DNA of 64,000 nt from Endobacterium cereale (GTDB lineage: Bacteria; Pseudomonadota; Alphaproteobacteria; Rhizobiales; Rhizobiaceae). The translations under genes were made by a program, and so were the position numbers. Location of the stretch: contig NZ_WIXI01000038.1 of assembly GCF_009617585.1 (NCBI RefSeq), forward strand, positions 102,162 to 166,161, written 5' to 3'. Below the pieces are notes generated by a model, which made no database searches, was not told the DNA's origin, and was given only the letters and a program-made list of their open reading frames with translations. Of this stretch, positions 19,499 through 27,365 are shown in pieces; within the stretch, counting starts at the first letter, position 1, and each line of letters starts with the position of its first letter.

Positions 19499-20263
19499 AT
19501 GACATCGACATTTTCCAAGCTACGACAACGCAGACAACGTCATGGCGGCGGCCCAGCCTCTCCCGCATGGTGGCCATATGCCCTTGTAGCCGTCAACCTC
19601 ATCCTGATTGCCTTCTGCACGCTCGATGCGCCCATGGGCGCTTATGCAACGCATACCCCAAATGTTCTTCTCCCGATCGGTGAAAAGGTCACGGACTTTG
19701 CCCGCTCCGGCTGGATCCTCGTCGTTGCGGGACTCTTGTTCCTCGGCGCATTTATCTATTCACGCCGACCCATGCCGCATCGCAAGCGCTTTAAGGTCAT
19801 CTATACCACGCACATAGCCGCCTATATTTTTCTGTCCGTGGCGATATCCAGCCTGATCGCCAACATTCTGAAAATTGCCATCGGTCGCGCAAGACCTACC
19901 CAATATGAAGAATGGGGTACGTTTGGCTTCTCACCGCTGCATGGAAACTTCAACTTCGAGAGCTTTCCCTCAGGCCATTCGACTGTTGCTGGCGCTTTCA
20001 TGGCGGCCTTGGCGCTTCTTTTGCCGCGCTATCGGATTTTCTTTCTTATCGTAGCTCTCTGGCTCGGCATGGCCCGTGTCATCATCGGCGTACATTATCC
20101 GAGTGACGTTTTTGCCGGGCTTTCATTTGGCGCATGGACAGCATTCGTGACTGCCATTGCATTTTCCCGCTATGGCATCCTGTTCAGTTTCACTCGAGGT
20201 CGTTTACCGCGTCTACGCCGACCGCTCCGATTGCGGCCGTCAAAGACATCGGAGACGGTCTGA
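19499..20263 (+). CDS. PAP2-family membrane phosphatase
   Basis: An integral membrane phosphatase of the PAP2/undecaprenyl-pyrophosphatase-like family. The three signature motifs are present: KIAIGRARP (KX6RP), FPSGHST (PSGH) and RVIIGVHYPSD (SRX5HX3D, with Ala-Arg in place of Ser-Arg). Five or six hydrophobic segments are visible. 254 aa. ATG 19499 has ACAGG 7 nt upstream; GTG 19493 is the alternative. Lipid substrate is not determined by sequence; lipid A, phosphatidylglycerophosphate or undecaprenyl pyrophosphate are possible. It converges on the polysaccharide cassette. Confidence 0.88.
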   Translation: MTSTFSKLRQRRQRHGGGPASPAWWPYALVAVNLILIAFCTLDAPMGAYATHTPNVLLPIGEKVTDFARSGWILVVAGLLFLGAFIYSRRPMPHRKRFKVIYTTHIAAYIFLSVAISSLIANILKIAIGRARPTQYEEWGTFGFSPLHGNFNFESFPSGHSTVAGAFMAALALLLPRYRIFFLIVALWLGMARVIIGVHYPSDVFAGLSFGAWTAFVTAIAFSRYGILFSFTRGRLPRLRRPLRLRPSKTSETV

Positions 20264-20281
20264 CGACGGCCTTCCCGATAT

Positions 20282-22177
20282 TCAGGAAGCATGACTATCG
20301 GGTTTGAGCGGAATATCTATGAAATCAAAAAGAATGCTGCGGGCGAGTGCTTCATCTGCATTAATTATGGACCCTTGCAGCTCCCCCAGCGCTTTGGCGA
20401 TATTACGATCGGCGTGATTTGCCTGCGCGCGCATGATCTTGGGATGCTGCGTGTTGAGAGCATTGGAAGCGTCATAAAAAAGCTCCTCAAAAAGCTTCTC
20501 GCCAGGCCTTGTGCCCGTCACCTGAATTTCGATGCTGCCAAGGGTATTTTGCTGGTTTCGAACATTAAAACCAGCAAGACGGATCATGTTTTCGGCAAGA
20601 TCACCGATCCGCACCGGCTGGCCCATATCAAGCAGAAACGTGTCCCCGCCCGTAGACATTGCACTTGCCTGGACGATGAGTTCCGACGCTTCCTGAATGG
20701 ACATGAAATAACGCGTCATGTCCGGATCCGTCACCGTCACCGGCCCGCCATTGGCGATCTGCTCACGAAACAACGGAACAACCGATCCGTTTGAACCAAG
20801 AACATTGCCGAAGCGTACAGCACAGAAGTGCTGACCGCCATGTTTGGCGGCTTCCATTGCCTTGTCACGAATGATCAGTTCGGCCCAGCGCTTGGTCGCG
20901 CCCATAACGTTGGTTGGCCGCACAGCTTTGTCCGAAGAAATGAGAACAAACTTCTCGACACCAGCCGAGAGAGCGACATCTGCCACAGTCAACGTGCCGA
21001 AGACATTGTTGCTGATGCCTTCCAGTACATTTGCTTCCACCAGAGGCACATGCTTATGGGCCGCAGCATGATAAACGACTTCCACACCATTACGAACGAT
21101 CGCGCTGCGCACCTGCGCGGCATCGCGAACAGACGCCAGTACGGGCACAACGTCACAATGCCCTCCACCGCGCAGTTCACGATCGATCCTGTAAAGGGCA
21201 AATTCATTTGCTTCGAAAAGCACAAGGGATTTTGGTTGCCATTGCGCGATCAGTCGACACAGCTCTGACCCGATAGATCCGCCAGCGCCCGTCACCATGA
21301 CAACCCGGTTCTGCAAGACATTGCGCAACAGATTTTGATCCGGTGGGACGAAGGAGCGTCCCAGCAATTCATCGATTTCGATCTCGCGAATTTGGTTTAC
21401 GAGATACCGCCCGTCAACGAGATCGGTAATATCCGGTAATGTCCGAATTTTAACACCAAGCCCACTCACCAGGCTGATCACCGCCTGACGCCTGTTGAGA
21501 GGAATTGAGGACATGGACAGGATGATTTCCTGGATCCCATATTTCTCGATTAATCGGGGCAGCTGATTTGGGGGAAAAACCCGATACCCACCGACATCGC
21601 GGCCATGGTGCTGGGGATCGTCATCAACCAATCCGACAACATAACGTTTGCCATGACCACGCAAGACAGTCGCCAATTGTACACTGGATGGTCCCGCCCC
21701 ATAAATCAGCATTGGGTGCTCGTCGCGACGAATGCCCGTTCCGGTACTCAGGATCAATTTCGCCGCAAATCGGCTGCCGCCAACCAACAAGACCCCGATT
21801 GCAAAATAGAAAAACGGTACCGAACGCGGAACTATGTCTCGACCAGCCATAGCCGTCAGAAAAACCAGGATGACCCAAATGGTTGTCGAGATCGCCATTG
21901 CACGCAGGATTGTCCAGATGGCCGTGTCTGGAAGGTAGCGCAGAACAGCGCGATACAGACCCATCCGAATAAATACAGGGATAGCAATGACAGGAGCTAA
22001 AAGACCGAGCAGCAGACGTTCATCGGTAATCTGCGGGGCCCAATCGGCATAGCGCAGCGCATAACTTGCCCACAGAGCAAACATAAGCGCAGAAAAATCA
22101 AACCCGATGAGCAGGATACGTTTCCACAATCTCGGGGTCACCGTAATAAGCCGGCGCAGGAATTCGATCACGCTCAT
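20282..22177 (-). CDS. Membrane-bound NDP-sugar 4,6-dehydratase (WbpM/FlaA1-like)
   Basis: A 631-aa protein with four N-terminal membrane segments (up to about residue 150), a CoA-binding-like Rossmann region (PMLIYGAGPSSVQLATVL) and a C-terminal SDR domain: nucleotide-binding TGAGGSIGSELC at about residue 296 and the active-site region LISSDKAVRPTNVMGATKR. This architecture is that of WbpM, which converts UDP-GlcNAc to the 4-keto-6-deoxy sugar used for QuiNAc and FucNAc. It is the last gene of a three-gene minus-strand cassette; the preceding reductase-like gene ends 47 nt upstream. The final sugar is inferred from the context, not shown. Confidence 0.9.
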   Translation of the reverse strand: MSVIEFLRRLITVTPRLWKRILLIGFDFSALMFALWASYALRYADWAPQITDERLLLGLLAPVIAIPVFIRMGLYRAVLRYLPDTAIWTILRAMAISTTIWVILVFLTAMAGRDIVPRSVPFFYFAIGVLLVGGSRFAAKLILSTGTGIRRDEHPMLIYGAGPSSVQLATVLRGHGKRYVVGLVDDDPQHHGRDVGGYRVFPPNQLPRLIEKYGIQEIILSMSSIPLNRRQAVISLVSGLGVKIRTLPDITDLVDGRYLVNQIREIEIDELLGRSFVPPDQNLLRNVLQNRVVMVTGAGGSIGSELCRLIAQWQPKSLVLFEANEFALYRIDRELRGGGHCDVVPVLASVRDAAQVRSAIVRNGVEVVYHAAAHKHVPLVEANVLEGISNNVFGTLTVADVALSAGVEKFVLISSDKAVRPTNVMGATKRWAELIIRDKAMEAAKHGGQHFCAVRFGNVLGSNGSVVPLFREQIANGGPVTVTDPDMTRYFMSIQEASELIVQASAMSTGGDTFLLDMGQPVRIGDLAENMIRLAGFNVRNQQNTLGSIEIQVTGTRPGEKLFEELFYDASNALNTQHPKIMRAQANHADRNIAKALGELQGSIINADEALARSILFDFIDIPLKPDSHAS

Positions 22178-22224
22178 TTCACCAAACCAGACCGATATTC
22201 CAAGCGTTATCTCTTATCATCGTA

Positions 22225-23166
22225 TCAGTTCCGCGCTTCCGGTGGACCTCTGAAACTTTCAACCGTCGCGCGCATTCCATCTTCTGAAGAAATCGGCGGC
22301 AACCATTGCAGGAGACGACAGGTCTTGCCTATATCGACCTGCAGGTTGGCAAGCAAGCGCTCTCGGTAGGCCGACTTTCCTAAAAGTTGCAAAACGGCAC
22401 CCAGAAATGGCACTGGAATCGGCAAATGTATCGGCTTTTTTCCCTGCAGCTTTGCCAGTCTGGAAAACAGATCTGCGGTAGAAAGATCGATGCCGTCGCT
22501 GACGAGAAAAATCTGGCCTGCCGCTTGAGGATGCTCTGCAACCCGCGCCAAGAGGTCGCATAGGTTTTCGACATAAACCATCGAGCGGCTATTGGTAACT
22601 GCACCAAAAACCGAAGGCAGCCCACTACCTGCCCATTTCAACATCAGCGCGAAATTGGCCGGCACATCCGGCCCGTAAACAAGCGGAGGGCGGACGACAG
22701 TGATTTCCATGCCGGTTTCACGACCAAGCTGAAACAGGCGCCGCTCCGCCTCCAGTTTCGAACGTCCGTATTCATCAACCGGTTTTGGCATGTCGTCCGC
22801 CAGAAAAGGTTGTCTCGTGACGCTATGGCCCCCGCTTGCCTTGATCGAACTAACAAAAACGAAACGGCGCACGCCGACAGCAGCGGCCTGGCGTGCCAGC
22901 GCCAGCGTCGCTTCAACATTGACCAACCTGAAAGCCTCTGCGGGGTCGGCTTCTTCTTTCAGGACGTGTGCCCGACCTGCAAGATGAATTACGACATCGA
23001 TATCGTGCAGCAGGGCTGTCCAATCGAATTGCCTTGTCATATCCCCGACAGAGATACATCCGGGTGCCGGATTGCGGCTGACTGCGCGGACGGCGGTCCC
23101 GCGCTTCTCCAGAAAAGAGATCAGGAACCGACCGATAAAGCCATTTCCGCCAGTAATCAGAATCAA
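22225..23166 (-). CDS. NAD-dependent epimerase/reductase (WbpV-like)
   Basis: An SDR-extended sugar nucleotide enzyme. It begins LILITGGNGFIGRFLISFLE, the Rossmann motif, followed by VIHLAGRAHVLKEE, VFVSSIKASG, and the active-site Tyr/Lys in DEYGRSKLEAE, then VVRPPLVYGPDV. I start it at TTG 23166, which has AAGGAG at 23181-23176 with 9 nt spacing and gives the expected N-terminus; ATG 23235, inside the upstream gene, adds 23 unfamily-like residues. 313 aa. In Pseudomonas the relative WbpV, and in R. etli WreQ, reduce the 4-keto sugar to a D-FucNAc/D-QuiNAc type product. Here that role is inferred from neighbours. Confidence 0.86.
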   Translation of the reverse strand: MILITGGNGFIGRFLISFLEKRGTAVRAVSRNPAPGCISVGDMTRQFDWTALLHDIDVVIHLAGRAHVLKEEADPAEAFRLVNVEATLALARQAAAVGVRRFVFVSSIKASGGHSVTRQPFLADDMPKPVDEYGRSKLEAERRLFQLGRETGMEITVVRPPLVYGPDVPANFALMLKWAGSGLPSVFGAVTNSRSMVYVENLCDLLARVAEHPQAAGQIFLVSDGIDLSTADLFSRLAKLQGKKPIHLPIPVPFLGAVLQLLGKSAYRERLLANLQVDIGKTCRLLQWLPPISSEDGMRATVESFRGPPEARN

Positions 23167-23197
23167 AGGTGAGGTCTCCTTTCCTGCGGCATGCCGG

Positions 23198-24238
23198 TTA
23201 ATGCCTGCCACGTCCAAAATGCCCACCCATTTCATTGTCCTTCAAGCCTGCACCGACCCATAGGCAGCCAGCGGCAAGACAAGCATAAACGATAGTTACA
23301 AAGCCGTAGGCGAAAAGCGGTGATGCAGGAAGAAATACGGTTGCCGGCAAAAGAAACACCAGATTGAAAATAGCTGCAGCACCTGTCACGCGTCGAGCGC
23401 CACCCAAACTCCGGAACAGACGTTGATAAGCATGAGAACGATGAGCTTGCGTAACATTCTCGCCGCGTAAAAATCGAACCAGCAAGGTGACCGTGGCATC
23501 TGATGCAAACAATGAAGCTATGAGAAGCCATTGCGGAACTATCATCCAACCGAACGAAATACTGAACAACGCAAAAGCGAACAGCATGAAGGCAAGAAAC
23601 GTGCTGCCAGCATCTCCCATGAATATACGCGCTGGCGGCCAATTGAATATGAGAAACGATAAAGTCGAAACCGCGACAGCAGCCATCATCCACCATGTCG
23701 GCGACAAGCTTCCACCGTGACTCCAGATCACCAGCATGGCTGAAAACAGCATGATCACGGCCTGCTGGCCGGCAATACCGTCGATTCCATCCATGAAATT
23801 AAACAGGTTTATCCACCAGACACCCGCCAGCAATAGCAAGGCAACGGCGAGTGGCCAGAGAGCGGAGAAGCTTGATCCGAAAAAATCAGTGGCAACGCCG
23901 GAAAGAAAGATGGCTCCCGCAACAGCCACGGCCTGAACGAGAAAACGCAGCCGGGCCGGCAGTGGGGTCCGATCATCGATCAAACCCAAGAGAGCGATAA
24001 CGAGACCCAAGCCGCACAGGCCCAGCGCTACAAGATCATTTCCGGCAAAAACCACACAGGCAATCAACGCACCAACAACAATCCCGATGCCACCGCCCGT
24101 TGGTGTTGGTGTCTTGTGCGACGAACGTGCGACAGGCGCTTGAACCAGTCCAAATCGCCCCGCATTCAAGATCATCAGCCATATGACCAGCCAACTCGAT
24201 GCAGCAGCAGCAATGCAGAGAAGCAGATTCGTCATCAT
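23198..24238 (-). CDS. Undecaprenyl-phosphate sugar-1-phosphate transferase (WecA/WbpL-like)
   Basis: A polytopic enzyme of the MraY/WecA family (PNPT) that attaches a sugar-1-phosphate to undecaprenyl phosphate and starts a polysaccharide. Motifs in order: RSSHKTPTPTGGGIGI, LLGLIDDRTPLPARLR (Mg-binding DD), LFNFMDGIDGIAG, PPARIFMGDAGSTFLAFM and HRSHAYQRL. About ten membrane segments. 346 aa; ATG 24238 and ATG 24235 are adjacent and cannot be separated by a ribosome-binding site. It is first in the minus-strand cassette with the WbpV- and WbpM-like genes, which suggests an acetamido-6-deoxyhexose initiates the glycan. Confidence 0.89.
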   Translation of the reverse strand: MMTNLLLCIAAAASSWLVIWLMILNAGRFGLVQAPVARSSHKTPTPTGGGIGIVVGALIACVVFAGNDLVALGLCGLGLVIALLGLIDDRTPLPARLRFLVQAVAVAGAIFLSGVATDFFGSSFSALWPLAVALLLLAGVWWINLFNFMDGIDGIAGQQAVIMLFSAMLVIWSHGGSLSPTWWMMAAVAVSTLSFLIFNWPPARIFMGDAGSTFLAFMLFAFALFSISFGWMIVPQWLLIASLFASDATVTLLVRFLRGENVTQAHRSHAYQRLFRSLGGARRVTGAAAIFNLVFLLPATVFLPASPLFAYGFVTIVYACLAAGCLWVGAGLKDNEMGGHFGRGRH

Positions 24239-24332
24239 GACGGATATTATCGTCCTGTTTCAAAAACTTTGGATCGGTGTAAGGCGAAGCCTGCTGCATT
24301 GTCCAGCTTAACCGGCTTGCGTTACACCGCGC

Positions 24333-24361
24333 TTGACTCTGCCTGCAAATCTTTTAATGAA
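24333..24361 (+). promoter_or_regulatory. Possible promoter of the asd leader
   Basis: TTGACT at 24333-24338 resembles a -35 element; TAATGA at 24355-24360 is a weak -10 at 16-nt spacing. Transcription would begin about 15 nt before the leader-peptide start. Inference only. Confidence 0.35.
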
Positions 24362-24382
24362 TTCGCGCGAAAAGGAAGCACC

Positions 24383-24496
24383 ATGGCCCATATGCGGTTC
24401 GACATCGCTGCCCATGTTCAGCCGGCACGGATTGCCGGAGGATGCTTCTTTGTTTCCAAAACCAAGGCCAAAACCACGACGAAAATTATCGTCTGA
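24383..24496 (+). CDS. Putative asd leader peptide, Lys/Thr/Ile-rich C-terminus
   Basis: A 37-codon ORF, ATG 24383 to TGA 24494-24496, with AAGGA at 24372-24376 and ideal 6-nt spacing. It begins MAHMRFDIAAHVQPAR and ends SKTKAKTTTKIIV: of the last twelve codons four are Lys, four Thr, two Ile and one Val. asd, 104 nt downstream, makes aspartate semialdehyde, the shared precursor of Lys, Thr, Met and Ile. This is the arrangement of attenuation leaders such as ThrL of enterobacteria. It is an inference; I know of no described leader for asd of this kind. Alternative: a chance ORF. Confidence 0.55.
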   Translation: MAHMRFDIAAHVQPARIAGGCFFVSKTKAKTTTKIIV

Positions 24497-24503
24497 CGTC
24501 TCT

Positions 24504-24600
24504 GGCCACCGCTCTCTCCCCGGTAAGGCCGGGGATCAGGATCCGGCGAATTGTGCCGGTTCCCCTCACCGCCGAGGAGAGAAGAGAAAGAGAGCATATC
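24504..24600 (+). promoter_or_regulatory. Putative attenuator structure before asd
   Basis: Four segments can form alternative hairpins. Segment 1 (24517-24523, TCCCCGG) pairs with 2 (24529-24535, CCGGGGA). Segment 2 can instead pair with 3 (24541-24546, ATCCGG, with a two-base bulge). Segment 3 (24543-24547, CCGGC) pairs with 4 (24555-24559, GCCGG). CTCTCC at 24514-24519 is complementary to GGAGAG in the asd ribosome-binding region (24575-24580). No strong T run follows any stem, so control at translation start or by Rho is more likely than an intrinsic terminator. Confidence 0.45.
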
Positions 24601-25635
24601 ATGGGTTTCAAGATCGCAGTCGCAGGCGCTACCGGCAATGTCGGCCGGGAAATGCTGAACATTCTTTCCGAGCGTGGCTTTCCGGCAGATGAAGTCGTCG
24701 CACTCGCTTCCGCTCGCAGCCAGGGCACCGAAGTCTCCTACGGCGACAAGACACTGAAGGTTTCCAACCTCGAGCATTACGATTTTTCCGACACCGATAT
24801 CTGCCTGATGTCCGCCGGTGGTGACGCTTCGAAGAAGTGGTCGCCAAAGATCGGCGCGCAGGGTTGCGTCGTAATCGATAACTCGTCGGCTTGGCGTTAT
24901 GATTCCGAAGTCCCGCTGATCGTCCCGGAAGTAAACCCGGATGCAATCACAACCTTCGGCAAGAAGAACATCATCGCCAACCCGAATTGCTCGACGGCCC
25001 AGCTCGTTGTCGCTCTCAAGCCACTTCACGACTTCGCCAAGATCAAGCGTGTCGTCGTCTCGACCTACCAGTCCGTTTCCGGTGCCGGCAAGGAAGGCAT
25101 GGACGAACTCTTCACCCAGACCCGCGCCGTATTCGTCGCCGATCCGGTCGAAGCCAAGAAGTTCACCAAGCGCATCGCCTTCAACGTCATTCCTCATATC
25201 GATAGCTTCATGGAAGACGGTTACACCAAGGAAGAGTGGAAGGTTCTGGCCGAAACCAAGAAGATGCTCGACCCGAAGATCAAGGTCACCTGCACCGCCG
25301 TGCGCGTACCGGTCTTCATCGGTCACTCGGAATCGGTCAATATCGAGTTCGAAAACGAGATCACAGCCGATCAGGCTCGCGACATCCTGCGAGAAGCACC
25401 GGGTTGCCTTGTCATCGACAAGCACGAGAACGGTGGCTACATCACCCCGCTCGAATCCGCCGGTGAAGATGCGACCTATATCTCGCGCATCCGCGAAGAC
25501 GCGACTGTCGAGAACGGCCTCAACATCTGGGTCGTTTCCGACAATCTGCGCAAGGGTGCAGCCCTCAATGCCATCCAGATTGCCGAACTTCTTGTCAATC
25601 GTGGCCTGATCAAGCCGCGCAAGCAGGCCGCTTGA
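24601..25635 (+). CDS. asd: Aspartate-semialdehyde dehydrogenase
   Basis: It reduces aspartyl phosphate to aspartate semialdehyde, the branch point to lysine, diaminopimelate, threonine, methionine and isoleucine. Seen: N-terminal NADP-binding KIAVAGATGNVGREML, SAGGDASKKW, catalytic cysteine in NPNCSTAQLVV, and substrate-binding RVPVFIGHSESVNIE. 344 aa, normal. ATG 24601 (MGFKIAVAG) is chosen because it gives the family N-terminus and follows a purine-rich stretch; the frame is open further upstream but encodes nothing familiar. A leader peptide and hairpins upstream suggest amino-acid control. Confidence 0.97.
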   Translation: MGFKIAVAGATGNVGREMLNILSERGFPADEVVALASARSQGTEVSYGDKTLKVSNLEHYDFSDTDICLMSAGGDASKKWSPKIGAQGCVVIDNSSAWRYDSEVPLIVPEVNPDAITTFGKKNIIANPNCSTAQLVVALKPLHDFAKIKRVVVSTYQSVSGAGKEGMDELFTQTRAVFVADPVEAKKFTKRIAFNVIPHIDSFMEDGYTKEEWKVLAETKKMLDPKIKVTCTAVRVPVFIGHSESVNIEFENEITADQARDILREAPGCLVIDKHENGGYITPLESAGEDATYISRIREDATVENGLNIWVVSDNLRKGAALNAIQIAELLVNRGLIKPRKQAA

Positions 25636-25659
25636 ACCATTTAGTAAGCATGTAATACT

Positions 25660-25687
25660 AAAAACCCCGCTGAAAGGCGGGGTTTTT
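25660..25687 (+). terminator. Rho-independent terminator after asd
   Basis: A perfect 11-bp stem (25660-25670 with 25677-25687) around TGAAAG, ending in TTTTT. Confidence 0.92.
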
Positions 25688-25830
25688 AAATACGAATCGC
25701 AGCAAGGATCACGAACTGTTCATGCTTCCTTGCGTTGCGAGCGTCGAAAACTCTGCCATAAGCTTAATATCGGTGGCCCTGCAGTGAGTAACCTGATCGC
25801 TGCTTTAACAGAACGATGGACCTGACACGC

Positions 25831-26643
25831 ATGAAAAAGCTTTTGCTCTCCGGTATACTCGCAATCGGCTTCGGCTTTTCCGCGGCACCCGCTCTGGCAG
25901 CGGCGTGTGGAAACGACAGCAGCGGCTTTGCCAACTGGGTCCAGGATTTCAAGCAGACGGCTCCATCAAAGGGTATATCACCGTCGGTTCTCGACCGCGC
26001 CTTCGCCAATGTCAGCTACAACCGCGATACGATCCGCGCGGACCGCGGTCAGCGCAGCTTCAAGCTTTCCTTCGAGGAATTCATGAAGAAGCGTGGAGGC
26101 CAGGCGATCATTTCGCGTGGCAAGACGATGAAGAAGAACAACGCCTCGCTGTTTGCATCCATCGAGCGTCGTTACGGCGTTCCGGCTGGTCCGCTCCTGG
26201 CAATCTGGGGCATGGAAACCGGTTTCGGCGGCTATATGGGTAACCAGCACACGCTTTCCGCTGTCGCGACGCTTTCCTATGACTGCCGCCGCTCGGCATT
26301 CTTCACCGAGCAGCTTTATGCTGCCTTGCAGCTTGTTGCGCGTGGCGACCTGAGCGTGACGGCCAAGGGCGCGGCCCATGGTGAAATCGGCCAGACGCAG
26401 TTCCTGCCGCTGAACGTCATCCGCTATGGTGCCGATGGTGATGGCGACGGCCATATCGATATGGTCCGTTCGCGTGCAGATGCCCTGGCATCCACCGCTA
26501 ATTTCCTGCGTGGCCATGGCTGGCGCGCTGGCGCCGGCTATCAGCCGGGCGAACCAAACTTTGTTGCTATCCAGGGATGGAATGCTGCTTCTGTCTATCA
26601 GAAGGCAATCGCCTATATGGGCGCCCAGATCGACGGCCAATAA
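25831..26643 (+). CDS. Lytic murein transglycosylase (MltB-like)
   Basis: A periplasmic enzyme that cuts peptidoglycan glycan strands with formation of 1,6-anhydromuramic acid. A signal peptide (MKKLLLSGILAIGFGFSAAPALA) is followed by the SLT_2 domain: catalytic Glu in AIWGMETGFGGYMGNQ, then ALSYDCRR-type segment TLSYDCRRSAFFTEQL, and HGEIGQTQFLPLNVIRYG. There is no C-terminal peptidoglycan-binding domain; 270 aa. The signal sequence has no evident lipobox, so it is soluble rather than a lipoprotein. I start it at ATG 25831 to give the usual signal peptide; ATG 25816 adds five residues. Single-gene transcript after the asd terminator. Confidence 0.92.
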   Translation: MKKLLLSGILAIGFGFSAAPALAAACGNDSSGFANWVQDFKQTAPSKGISPSVLDRAFANVSYNRDTIRADRGQRSFKLSFEEFMKKRGGQAIISRGKTMKKNNASLFASIERRYGVPAGPLLAIWGMETGFGGYMGNQHTLSAVATLSYDCRRSAFFTEQLYAALQLVARGDLSVTAKGAAHGEIGQTQFLPLNVIRYGADGDGDGHIDMVRSRADALASTANFLRGHGWRAGAGYQPGEPNFVAIQGWNAASVYQKAIAYMGAQIDGQ

Positions 26644-26674
26644 GCCGTCGATCTCATTTCAACGAATATGATGC

Positions 26675-27313
26675 TCAGAGGTCAGGGCGGATAAAATCGC
26701 CCGCCTCGTTCATGATCCAGAGCTCGCCGCTCGAAATATCGAACCACGCGCCGTGGACGTTGAGTTCACCTTCTTCGTGAAGCGTCTTCACGAATGGAAA
26801 GCTCATCAGATTGGTGATCGAGTTGCGGATAGAGACGCGCTCGAGCGCGGTCTGGCGCTCGCCTTGTGTCATCAGATCATTGTTCTGGATCTGCTCGGCG
26901 GCGGGCTTCAGAAGCTGCATCCACCTGCCTATGAAATCGCCGGGAGAAAGTGGCTCCATATCCGGGTCAAGAGCCGCCTTGATGCCACCGCAACGACCGT
27001 GTCCCATGACGACGATATTGCTGATCTTGAGCACCTGGACGGCATATTCAACAGCCGCAGATGTCGCGTGATACTGGCTGTCCGGCTCGAAAGGCGGCAC
27101 CATGTTTGCAACGTTGCGAACAACGAACAATTCACCGGGACCACAGTCAAAGATAAGTTCCGGTGCCGCGCGTGAATCGCAACAGGCAATCAACAGCGTA
27201 TGAGGGGTCTGGCCCTGCTCGGCAAGCACGCGATAACGTTCGCGGGCATCGGCATAGCGGCCGTTCATGAAGTTGCGGTAACCCGCGAGCAAAAGTTCGG
27301 GAAAAGTGTCCAT
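26675..27313 (-). CDS. Beta-class carbonic anhydrase
   Basis: It interconverts carbon dioxide and bicarbonate. The zinc ligands and catalytic dyad are seen as CCDSRAAPELIF (Cys, Asp-Arg) near residue 44 and GHGRCGGIKAAL (His and Cys) near residue 105, with VVRNVANMVPPF between. 212 aa from ATG 27313 (MDTFPELLLAGY); the frame extends to 27349, but that N-terminus is not family-like. No signal peptide, so it is cytosolic. It lies 52 nt downstream of pdxY on the same strand and may be cotranscribed with it. Confidence 0.95.
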   Translation of the reverse strand: MDTFPELLLAGYRNFMNGRYADARERYRVLAEQGQTPHTLLIACCDSRAAPELIFDCGPGELFVVRNVANMVPPFEPDSQYHATSAAVEYAVQVLKISNIVVMGHGRCGGIKAALDPDMEPLSPGDFIGRWMQLLKPAAEQIQNNDLMTQGERQTALERVSIRNSITNLMSFPFVKTLHEEGELNVHGAWFDISSGELWIMNEAGDFIRPDL

Positions 27314-27365
27314 GAGAAGACGCTTATAGCGCACGCTGACGGGAATCAACGTGCACGATATCGCC

